Assembly: GCA_046049865.1 (NCBI GenBank)
Contig: JBJOQO010000013.1
Coordinates: forward strand, 1 to 60,689
DNA from: JANPCX01 sp046049865
Lineage (GTDB): Bacteria; Pseudomonadota; Gammaproteobacteria; Burkholderiales; Burkholderiaceae_C
Direction: 5' to 3'
DNA length: 60,689 bases
Positions 36,491 to 43,389 of this stretch are shown here, piece after piece. Each line of letters begins with the position of its first letter. Positions within the stretch are counted from its first letter, which is position 1. The position numbers and the translations under genes were made by a program. The notes below the pieces were generated by a model. It worked only from the letters and a program-made list of their open reading frames with translations, was not told the DNA's origin and made no database searches.

Positions 36491-36847
36491 TTATTGGTTG
36501 ATAGCGGCGCGGTAAAGTTTGCCCGAGCGGGTTCCGGAGCGACAAAACGCCAAGATAGGCTTTGGCAGTTGCTCAATCAGTTCGGCAAAACGGGCGATTT
36601 GCTCTGGGCTTTGGTAGCCGGGTTCTACAGGTAAAAAAGCGTAGCGCAAACCCAGTGCTGTAGCTTGCGCTTCAATTGCATCGCTGGTGGGCTGGTGGTC
36701 GCCTTCTTCGAAGTCGGGACGGTTATTGATGACGCTGCGAAAGCCGTTTTTTGCAACCCAGTCCATGTCAGGGACGTCCAGTTGCGGTGCCACGCAGACA
36801 TCAGGGCCCACAGACTGAATGGGCGGGGGTGTGTAAGGAATGTTCAT
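36491..36847 (-). CDS. DUF442 (TIGR01244) protein-tyrosine-phosphatase-like protein
   Basis: A 118-residue protein. The cysteine phosphatase P-loop is seen as FCRSGTRSGKLY (C-x5-R) near the C-terminus, and the family segments GFRSVINNRPD and EPGYQSPEQIARF are present. In other bacteria this domain precedes a sulfur dioxygenase-type hydrolase and is linked to sulfide metabolism (Blh). Here it stands alone. It lies between the sensor kinase and yqeY on the same strand. Substrate unknown. Confidence 0.85.
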   Translation of the reverse strand: MNIPYTPPPIQSVGPDVCVAPQLDVPDMDWVAKNGFRSVINNRPDFEEGDHQPTSDAIEAQATALGLRYAFLPVEPGYQSPEQIARFAELIEQLPKPILAFCRSGTRSGKLYRAAINQ

Positions 36848-36866
36848 GTTGGACAGCACCAATGAA

Positions 36867-37313
36867 TTAACCCGCCAGTTGTTGCTTCACCGCGGCGGAG
36901 ACCAAACCCATGTCGGCTTTGCCGGCAAGTTGGGTTTTGACGGCAGCCATGACTTTGCCCATGTCGCCGGGGCCGGACGCACCGAGTGAGGCCACGATGG
37001 CCGCTACCTGCTCTGTAATTTCGGCGGGGCTCAGCCGCTGGGGCAAATATCCCTCCAGCACGTGCAACTCGGCAGTTTCTTTGTCCACCAAATCGGTGCG
37101 GCCTGCGGCACCAAACTGTGAAATCGAGTCTTTGCGTTGTTTGATGAGTTTGTCGATGATGGCAATCACCTGCGCATCGTCCAATACGATGCGCTCGTCA
37201 ACTTCTTTTTGCTTCAAGGCTGCGAGCAAACCCCGGATGGTCAGTAGGCGCGGTGCGTCTTTGGCACGCATCGCGGTTTTCATGTCTTCGTTGATGGTTT
37301 CTTTGAGGGTCAT
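36867..37313 (-). CDS. GatB/YqeY domain protein
   Basis: A 148-residue helical protein starting MTLKETINEDMKTAMRAKD, with the family segments TIRGLLAALKQKEVDE, LIKQRKDSISQF and GPGDMGKVMAAVKTQLAGKAD. It resembles the tail domain of the amidotransferase subunit GatB, but the free-standing protein has no proven role; a tRNA-related role is inferred. It follows rpsU, a conserved neighbourhood in betaproteobacteria, with a terminator between them. Confidence 0.9.
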   Translation of the reverse strand: MTLKETINEDMKTAMRAKDAPRLLTIRGLLAALKQKEVDERIVLDDAQVIAIIDKLIKQRKDSISQFGAAGRTDLVDKETAELHVLEGYLPQRLSPAEITEQVAAIVASLGASGPGDMGKVMAAVKTQLAGKADMGLVSAAVKQQLAG

Positions 37314-37391
37314 GGCAGAGACTCCAGGCAATGGTGTGCAGTCTACAAACTGATCGGCGGCAGGTGACGGTTCGCAGCGCGTTCAAAACAA

Positions 37392-37416
37392 AACAGCCCG
37401 CGAGGTGCGGGCTGTT
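37392..37416 (-). terminator. Terminator after rpsU
   Basis: AACAGCCCGC and GCGGGCTGTT form a perfect ten-pair stem with a five-base loop. On the minus strand it is followed by TTGTTTTG. It lies 20 bases after the rpsU stop and separates it from yqeY. Confidence 0.9.
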
Positions 37417-37435
37417 CGGTGGTGTGGCTGCAAAT

Positions 37436-37648
37436 TTAGAACAGCTTCTTGGGCAGCTGCATGCTACGAACGCGCTTGAAATGGCGTTTCACGGCAGCGG
37501 CTTTTTTGCGCTTGCGCTCGGCTGTGGGCTTTTCGTAAAACTCGCGGGCACGCAGATCGGTCAAGAGGCCGAGTTTCTCAATGGTGCGCTTGAAGCGGCG
37601 CAGTGCCACGTCGAAGGGCTCGTTTTCTTTGACGCGAATCGTGGTCAT
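37436..37648 (-). CDS. rpsU: 30S ribosomal protein S21
   Basis: A 70-residue basic protein beginning MTTIRVKENEPFDVALRRFK and ending with the arginine/lysine-rich VKRHFKRVRSMQLPKKLF. The central AREFYEKPTAERKRKKAAA is diagnostic of S21. S21 helps the small subunit engage mRNA at initiation. It has its own terminator and is followed by yqeY, as is common in this order. Confidence 0.97.
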   Translation of the reverse strand: MTTIRVKENEPFDVALRRFKRTIEKLGLLTDLRAREFYEKPTAERKRKKAAAVKRHFKRVRSMQLPKKLF

Positions 37649-37784
37649 GGGTGCCTAAATCCTGTGTAGTGAAGTTTTGATCTGAATTGGGACTTCGGCG
37701 AGCGACTAAAAGCTACTTGCCGAAAAGCCGCACAGTATAGCGCGCTCTCGCCGCGTAGGCAATCGCTTGTGGTTTCAGTGATCT

Positions 37785-38996
37785 TCAGGACGCCATGGCC
37801 CGGGCGCAGGCAGCCCCGCTCGCCCAGGCCCACTGGAAGTTGTAACCGCCGAGCCAGCCCGTCACGTCCACCACTTCACCAATGAAGTACAGCCCCTGTT
37901 GGCGCTGGCTTTGCATGCTGCTGGAGTGCAACTCTCGGGTGTCCACGCCACCCAAGGTGACCTCGGCTTTTCGGTAGCCCTCGGTGCCGCTTGGCAGCAA
38001 CACCCAGCGCTGCAAGCTGTCGGCGAGTTGCTGAAGATCCTTGTCCTTGCAATCAGGCATGGAAAGGTCTGGGCAGCGAGCGTGCACCAACATCCAAGTG
38101 TCTGCTAGGCGGCTCGGCAAGCTGGCACCAAGCTCGTTGCTGAGCTTACGTTTGGAGGTTTTTTTCGCTGTGATCAGGATCTCAGCCAGGTTTTGGCCGG
38201 GCAAAAGGTCCAACTCCAAGCCCGCGCCGGGCTGTTCCGGATTCCAGTAGTTGGATATCTGCAAGATGCCCGGCCCGCTCAAGCCTCGGTGGGTGAAGAG
38301 CAAATCTTCGAGGAAATCACCCTGCGCCTTGCCGCGCCCGTATTTCAGTTGAGCCGGGAGGGACAAGCCGGCCAGCGGGACAAAGGGCGACCAAGCGGCC
38401 GCGTCAAAAGTCAGCGGCACGAGGCCAGGGCGAGTGGCCACGATGCTGTGACCAAACTGCTCTGCCAGGCGGTAGCCGAAATCGGTGGCACCAATCTTCG
38501 GAATCGACAGTCCTCCGCAGGCCACGACCACGTGACGGCAGCTCACGGTTTCACGGGATGTCTGTACCTCAAAGCCGCCTGCTGCAAGCGCTCGCACATC
38601 ATGGACCTTGCAGGGTTGCCAACGCTCCACGGCACCGCTGGCGCACTCGCGCAGCAGCATCTGAATGATGTCGTCGGCCGAGTGGTCACAAAAGAGTTGA
38701 CCCTTGTGTTTTTCGTGAAAGGTGATGCCGTGCTGTTTGACCAGGTCGATGAAGTCTTGCGGCGTGTAGCGGGCCAAGGCCGAACGGCAGTAATGGGGGT
38801 TGTTGGAAATAAAGTTGTTGGGGCCGGCATCACGGTTGGTGAAGTTGCAGCGCCCACCCCCAGAAATGCGAATTTTCTCGGCCACTTTTTCGGCGTGGTC
38901 CACGATCAAGACTCGAAGCCCGAGCTGCCCCGCCATGCCGGCGCAAAAGAGTCCAGCGGCTCCCGCGCCGATGACCACCACGTCAAAAGCGATCAT
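37785..38996 (-). CDS. BaiN/HI0933-like FAD-dependent oxidoreductase
   Basis: A 403-residue flavoprotein. The dinucleotide loop is VVIGAGAAGLF at the N-terminus. Family signatures follow: RISGGGRCNFTN, ACGGLSIPKIG, the internal LLFTHRGLSGPGIL and the C-terminal EVVDVTGWLGGYNFQWAWASG. The substrate of most members is unknown; named relatives act on steroids or tricarballylate. It overlaps the ybiB gene by ATGA at 38993-38996, so the pair is translationally coupled. Confidence 0.9.
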   Translation of the reverse strand: MIAFDVVVIGAGAAGLFCAGMAGQLGLRVLIVDHAEKVAEKIRISGGGRCNFTNRDAGPNNFISNNPHYCRSALARYTPQDFIDLVKQHGITFHEKHKGQLFCDHSADDIIQMLLRECASGAVERWQPCKVHDVRALAAGGFEVQTSRETVSCRHVVVACGGLSIPKIGATDFGYRLAEQFGHSIVATRPGLVPLTFDAAAWSPFVPLAGLSLPAQLKYGRGKAQGDFLEDLLFTHRGLSGPGILQISNYWNPEQPGAGLELDLLPGQNLAEILITAKKTSKRKLSNELGASLPSRLADTWMLVHARCPDLSMPDCKDKDLQQLADSLQRWVLLPSGTEGYRKAEVTLGGVDTRELHSSSMQSQRQQGLYFIGEVVDVTGWLGGYNFQWAWASGAACARAMAS

Positions 38997-39946
38997 GTTG
39001 TTTGCTGTGTGTTGTTTTGCAAACACTGCCAAGCACTGTGCAAAAGATTGACTTGGGTTTGTATGGGGGCGGGCACGGGCACCTCTCCTCGCAAGACGTC
39101 TTGCGTGAACTTGGCGGTGCTGGCTGCATCGTTGCTTGACGCGAGCTGCGGCAGCTCCGCCAAGGAGCCCTCTTGAAGCGGCAGTGACAGGTCAGCTTGC
39201 AATTGCCCGTTCAAATACATGTCCAAACGCGGCTGGCGACGCGGATCAGCAACCGGCTCCCCCTCAGTGCCTCGCAGCAGCAGGGCGTTGGCTCGGGTTT
39301 CTTGAATCATCGCCGCCAGCGTTTCGACGTACTCGGGATGGGTGTAATTGATCACGCGTAAAACGAGCTGATGGGGGCTCGGGTTCATCAATTTGGCCAC
39401 GCTGTGCCCCGAGCTGCGTACCCCCAAGGTCCAGCGCAGTGACAGAAGCCGCGCGAGTGCCGGGCACAGCACTTCGATGGGAAGAAAAACGGGTTGCAGC
39501 TGGGACCAGGCGGCTTTCAACTGATCCGCCTGCGGTGTGCAAACCCACCCCAAAGCTTCAAACACCTCCGCTGTGCTGATCCGGTTGGGGTCGCGCAAGG
39601 GTCCATGCACCCAAACCGGAATGCCTTGTTGGGCCAATAAACCTGCCAGCAAGGCTGTGAGGTTGGGCAGGCGACGGGAGCCGTTGTAGGACGGTAGCAC
39701 CAAGGCAGGTGTCGATGGCGCGGGCAAGGCCACGCAGCGCTCTTGAGTGGCTTGCGCAAATCCGATCAACTCTTGCACAGATTCCGCTTTGATCCGCATG
39801 GCCATCAAAAACGCGCCCAACTCCAAGTCGCTGACCTGTTGATCCAAGACCGCAGAAAAAACCGCATGGGCCTGCTCCCGCGTCAATGAGCGAGCGCCGT
39901 GCTTGCCGCGGCCAATCTCTTTCAAGTAACTCGCGATACGGATCAT
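38993..39946 (-). CDS. ybiB: YbiB-like glycosyltransferase-family-3 protein
   Basis: A 317-residue protein with the two-domain fold of anthranilate phosphoribosyltransferase (TrpD). The N-terminal helical part has LTREQAHAVFSAVLDQQVSDLELGAFLMAMRIK, and the C-terminal part contains LRVINYTHPEY and LLLRGTEGEPVADPRR. The phosphoribosyl-pyrophosphate loop of TrpD is replaced (PSYNGSRRLPNLT). YbiB in E. coli is a nucleic-acid-binding protein under LexA control. The start codon lies only 4 bases from the left end of an inverted-repeat element, so its promoter probably lies inside or beyond that element. Confidence 0.85.
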   Translation of the reverse strand: MIRIASYLKEIGRGKHGARSLTREQAHAVFSAVLDQQVSDLELGAFLMAMRIKAESVQELIGFAQATQERCVALPAPSTPALVLPSYNGSRRLPNLTALLAGLLAQQGIPVWVHGPLRDPNRISTAEVFEALGWVCTPQADQLKAAWSQLQPVFLPIEVLCPALARLLSLRWTLGVRSSGHSVAKLMNPSPHQLVLRVINYTHPEYVETLAAMIQETRANALLLRGTEGEPVADPRRQPRLDMYLNGQLQADLSLPLQEGSLAELPQLASSNDAASTAKFTQDVLRGEVPVPAPIQTQVNLLHSAWQCLQNNTQQTT

Positions 39947-39950
39947 GGGT

Positions 39951-40339
39951 TAGCCCGCATGTTTCGCCAGGGACGCGCCCGAGTGGGCTGTGATGCGGTG
40001 CGCTGGCCAGGGCGTAGCGGGGCTTTCAAGCCGCATGCGGCTTGCCCGCGCAGCGACCCATGCTTGCAAGCATGGGTGCGCCCTGCAAGGGAGACGACGC
40101 TGCGGGCTCGTGCCCGCAAGGCTGAGTCCGGACACAAACAGTCCTTGAGGACTGTTTGTGCCTGACGAAGGCCAAAGCCTCTGGCTTTGGCGGAGCAACG
40201 CGGAAAGCAGGCCGCAGCACGGCTCAATCGGGTGCGTAGCGCTCGGTACAAATTGGATTTGGCAATCGAAGCCAACAAAGTGAGCATTCATGCGGTGTTG
40301 CAGGGCACAGGAAAGCGACCTGGTGAAATATGCGGGCTA
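39951..40339. repeat. Short inverted-repeat element, copy 2, with a chain of stem-loops
   Basis: Terminal inverted repeats at 39951-39971 and 40319-40339 match at 19 of 21 positions; the consensus begins TAGCCCGCATATTTCACC. The interior matches copy 1 at 310-553 but carries two added blocks. Block one has perfect palindromes at 40028-40043 and 40056-40077, enclosed by complementary CAGGGCG (40008-40014) and CGCCCTG (40079-40085). Block two has perfect hairpins at 40101-40118, 40133-40160 (12-pair stem) and 40171-40191 (9-pair stem). No transposase is encoded. It looks like a MITE or a mobile structured RNA/DNA element. Family not known to me. Confidence 0.75.
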
Positions 40340-40531
40340 GGGCGGTACACAAAGATGGAAAGAATGTGACATTCTCGCCGCTGTGCGGCGCCCGTGATGC
40401 CAGACACCCCAGACAAGGGGTACAAAACGGGCATTGCTCTCGCTTGCACCGCTATGATGGCTTGGGCAGCAAGTTTCGTTCTACCAGATGGTTGAACGTC
40501 AATTCTTTTATTCTCAATTTCATAACCAGCC

Positions 40532-41512
40532 ATGGGGCAAACATTGAGCCCGGATCACGCCATTTTTCTTGAGTTGTTGTCGCGCAGCGACCTGGGTGTC
40601 GCGGTGAAGAGCGCAGATGGACGTTACCTGCACGTCAATGCAGCCTTTGCCGCCTTGGCGGGCCGCTCGGTGGACACGGCGCTGGGTTTGACCGACGAGG
40701 CCTTGTTCGAGGCCAATGAACTCATCGGTCTGCGTGCTGCGGATCAAGCGGCTTGGCAACAAAGCGGTGTGTTCAGCAACGAGCAGCGTTTGATGCAGGC
40801 CGGGCAGCGACGCGAGTTTTTGGTGCTTCGGGCACCGCTGTCTGCAACGGATGCGGCAGCGCCCAAAGAATTGGTTTGCATCTGGAAAGACCTCAGCAGT
40901 ACCCGCCGACTGTCCAACGAGTTGGAGCAGGCGCTCAAACAACTCGAACAGCAGCAGCAAGCCGTTGAGGCCTTGCGCCGCGAGAGCCAAGACGCTGTAG
41001 TCGGTGATGAAGCGGGTGACCTCTACCAGCGTGCGCAGTTTGACGAGCAGTTGCGTCGCGAGGTGGATTTGTCGTCGCGCGAGCACCGCGAGTTTGCGCT
41101 GGTGTTCATACTGGTGGATCCATTTTCCGCTGCCGTCGCCGCGCAAGGTGATGTGGCTCAAACGCGGGTGCTTGAAGCCTTGGCGCGCTTGCTGCGCAGC
41201 AACACCCGCGCCATGGACGCATCTTGTCGCCTGGATCAAAACCGTTTTGCGGTGTTGCTTTCCGGGGTGGGGTTGGCAACCGCTCATTCACGCATGGAAG
41301 GGCTGCGCCGACAGTGCGCCACGCAAATTGTGGCCCTCAATGGGCAGGCTTTGAGTTTCTCCGTGTCCATGGGCGTGGCGAGTTTTCCGCACACGGCCCA
41401 CAACGAGGAAGAATTGCTTCAAGCGGCCGACTCGGCTTTGCAGGACGCGCGTCGTCGTGGGGGCAACCATGTGACGCTCGCCAGCATTCGATTTGAAGGC
41501 GGCGCTACCTGA
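40532..41512 (+). CDS. PAS protein with degenerate GGDEF domain
   Basis: A 326-residue cytoplasmic protein. A PAS-like domain (about 10-125) is followed by a coiled-coil linker (NELEQALKQLEQQQQAVEALRRE) and a GGDEF-fold domain (about 165-315). The cyclase signature is replaced by DQNRF at 235-239 inside CRLDQNRFAVLL, so diguanylate cyclase activity is not expected. The end of the domain still has the typical FSVSMGVASFP. It may act as a GTP- or cyclic-di-GMP-responsive or protein-binding module. It stands alone, convergent with the EVE gene. Confidence 0.85.
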   Translation: MGQTLSPDHAIFLELLSRSDLGVAVKSADGRYLHVNAAFAALAGRSVDTALGLTDEALFEANELIGLRAADQAAWQQSGVFSNEQRLMQAGQRREFLVLRAPLSATDAAAPKELVCIWKDLSSTRRLSNELEQALKQLEQQQQAVEALRRESQDAVVGDEAGDLYQRAQFDEQLRREVDLSSREHREFALVFILVDPFSAAVAAQGDVAQTRVLEALARLLRSNTRAMDASCRLDQNRFAVLLSGVGLATAHSRMEGLRRQCATQIVALNGQALSFSVSMGVASFPHTAHNEEELLQAADSALQDARRRGGNHVTLASIRFEGGAT

Positions 41513-41530
41513 CGCCCTTTGTTGTGGGCC

Positions 41531-41998
<468 letters not shown>

Positions 41999-42011
41999 GG
42001 CAGCTGCGTCA

Positions 42012-42205
42012 GGGAAATAAAGGTGTCCGCCGCGAACCGTGAGCCGCATTCCTGAACCCAGGGGATTCAGGTGGGCGAGGTCAGTCAAACCTTGGGTTCA
42101 TCTGACGCGAGACGATCACGCTGGAGTGACAATAATTCCAAGCCCTTGCTCAAAAGAGCATCGGTTCAAGGAAATATAGGACTCACGCGAACGCGGCGAA
42201 CGAAT
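42012..42205 (-). ncRNA. ssrS: Probable 6S RNA
   Basis: A stretch of about 190 bases on the minus strand downstream of zapA, the conserved place of ssrS. The ends form a closing stem: GTTCGCCGCG (42201-42192) pairs with CGCGGCGGAC (42034-42025), then after a small internal loop CGTGAG pairs with CTCACG. The 5' part GTTCGC...GTGAGTCCTATATTTCC resembles the E. coli 6S start. A hairpin GCTC-TTTT-GAGC sits on the 5' side of a large central bubble, as in 6S. A TAGAAT -10 box lies just upstream. 6S RNA binds sigma-70 RNA polymerase. Ends approximate. Confidence 0.6.
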
Positions 42206-42286
42206 TCATTCTATGCCCGCTGCAGTGCTGTTTGATGACAGTTTTTTCGCGACTTTTGTGCAAGTGTGTGACGAGGTGCACATCAC

Positions 42287-42456
42287 TTAAGGATGCTCTG
42301 CATCACTCCTTGCGGACCGTGGCAGCACGGACTCGGGCGGTCTACGGCGTTGTTTTTCTTGCCAATAGCCCAAGCTATTGGCTGCAAAAAACGCCTTGTA
42401 GCCCATCCCGATCCGTACCGCCACAGCCTCGCAAGAGTGATGCAGAGCATCCTTAA
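42287..42456. repeat. 170-bp near-symmetric palindrome between zapA and 6S RNA
   Basis: Both ends carry the same sequence in inverted orientation: TTAAGGATGCTCTGCATC at 42287-42304 and its complement ending at 42456. The outer 27 bases match with one base of slippage. The centre, at 42371.5, is a nine-pair hairpin GCCAATAGC-CCAA-GCTATTGGC, and the arms are equally long (85 bases each). Between centre and ends the arms are imperfectly complementary. The right end overlaps the TAA stop of zapA. No protein is encoded. It looks like a foldback or MITE-like insertion that separates zapA from the 6S gene; as RNA it would form one long hairpin. Confidence 0.8.
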
Positions 42457-42767
42457 ATCAACTGACCGTCCGCGCTCAAGGTGTCGTCAATGCGGCGAAT
42501 CAAAGCCGTGATATCGACGTCATGGTTGGTGTCTGTCGCTGCGGCTTTTTTGTTGCCAACGGCGACAGGCTGCTGTGCCAATGCATAGGCCAAATTCAGC
42601 GCGGCCAACACGGCAATTCGTTCCCGAGCTTTGATTTTTCCGGAATCTCGAATCGCACACATTTCCCGGTCAACGTTGCCCACCGCCTCTAACAGCGAGG
42701 TCTCGCCGCCCTCGGGGCAACCGAGGATGTAGCTCTGACCCATGATGGTCACTTCAAGTTGTTTCAT
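42453..42767 (-). CDS. zapA: Cell division protein ZapA
   Basis: A 104-residue protein starting MKQLEVTIMGQSYILGCPEGG, with the family stretch LLEAVGNVDREMCAIRDSGKIKARERIAVLAALNLAYAL. ZapA binds FtsZ and bundles its filaments at the division ring. A C-terminal coiled-coil-like part (DITALIRRIDDTL) mediates tetramers. Translation is coupled to the upstream zapB-like gene by a 4-base overlap. The stop codon TAA lies inside the right end of a 170-bp palindrome, so the last residues may have been altered by that insertion. Confidence 0.93.
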   Translation of the reverse strand: MKQLEVTIMGQSYILGCPEGGETSLLEAVGNVDREMCAIRDSGKIKARERIAVLAALNLAYALAQQPVAVGNKKAAATDTNHDVDITALIRRIDDTLSADGQLI

Positions 42768-42991
42768 CGTGTGGCTCCATCGGCAGGCACAGCATCATCG
42801 GTTTCGGTCGGAAGGCGATCCAACAGCGCTTCAATACGGCTGCGCGCCGCGCTCAACCTGGATTTCATCTGATCGCGTTCTTGCGTGAGGCCTTGCACTT
42901 GTGCCAGCAGCAGCGCATTGGTGCGCTGCAATTCGTCGTGCCGAAGCAGCAGGCGTTCAACGCGATCGGCAAGGTCTTCAAGCTTCGACAT
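42764..42991 (-). CDS. ZapB-like coiled-coil protein (TIGR02449 family)
   Basis: A 75-residue, almost entirely coiled-coil protein with a leucine-rich heptad pattern: LADRVERLLLRHDELQRTN, then LLAQVQGLTQERDQM. Such small proteins precede zapA in many beta- and gammaproteobacteria and are thought to act with ZapA at the divisome. The overlap with zapA is ATGA. Its promoter region is shared with the divergent cobalamin riboswitch, whose -10 box begins 60 bases upstream. Confidence 0.85.
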   Translation of the reverse strand: MSKLEDLADRVERLLLRHDELQRTNALLLAQVQGLTQERDQMKSRLSAARSRIEALLDRLPTETDDAVPADGATR

Positions 42992-43050
42992 GGCACAGCC
43001 CGCAGAACGATAGAAGTGTCAGATTGTAGGGGCGGCACGCACGTCGAACC

Positions 43051-43056
43051 TATAAT
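43051..43056 (+). promoter_or_regulatory. -10 box of the cobalamin operon
   Basis: A perfect TATAAT lies about 10 bases before the first conserved riboswitch segment. A TTG-containing -35 candidate at 43024 is spaced too far (21 bases), so this part is uncertain. Confidence 0.55.
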
Positions 43057-43064
43057 CAGAGGCG

Positions 43065-43305
43065 TTGGTGCTCGTGCCGGTATTCAATTCGGCACAGTTC
43101 AACGGGAAGCAGAAGGAGAGCCCATGTGCTTGAAGCACAAGCCCCTCTCCCAAACTGCGCTGCCCCCGCAACGGTACGGCGGACGAAGTCGCAAGCCTGC
43201 AATGGTGAGCCCACTTCCGCTCTTGTGCACACACCACTGGAAGCATGGCGCTTCTGGGAAGGTCGCAAGGGTTGTTTCCGTCAGCCCGGATACCGGCCAA
43301 TGAGG
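43065..43305 (+). promoter_or_regulatory. Cobalamin riboswitch
   Basis: Conserved blocks appear in the right order: GGTGCTCGTGCCGG (5' stem), AACGGGAAGC, GCTGCCCCCGCAACGGTA (core), the B12-box-like ACCACTGG and the closing CAGCCCGGATACCGGCC. Adenosylcobalamin binding would lower expression of the downstream btuB. The distance from the riboswitch end to the btuB start is about 85 bases. An enlarged peripheral stem lies around 43205-43240. Confidence 0.93.
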
Positions 43306-43389
43306 CGGTGCGCCTGCGCAAGCAGGCTGCATCAAAGGTGATTGCCAGCGGGGAAGCTGGTGAGCACGTTTGTTTCGGAATCTTTTTTC

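Noticed and set aside
39950..40291. Minus-strand frame of 113 codons inside copy 2, with a similar frame in copy 1 (295-504), both starting near CQIQFVPSATHP
   Set aside because: The similarity follows from the shared element sequence on both strands. The frames diverge completely where hairpin blocks were gained or lost and have no ribosome sites, so coding is unlikely.
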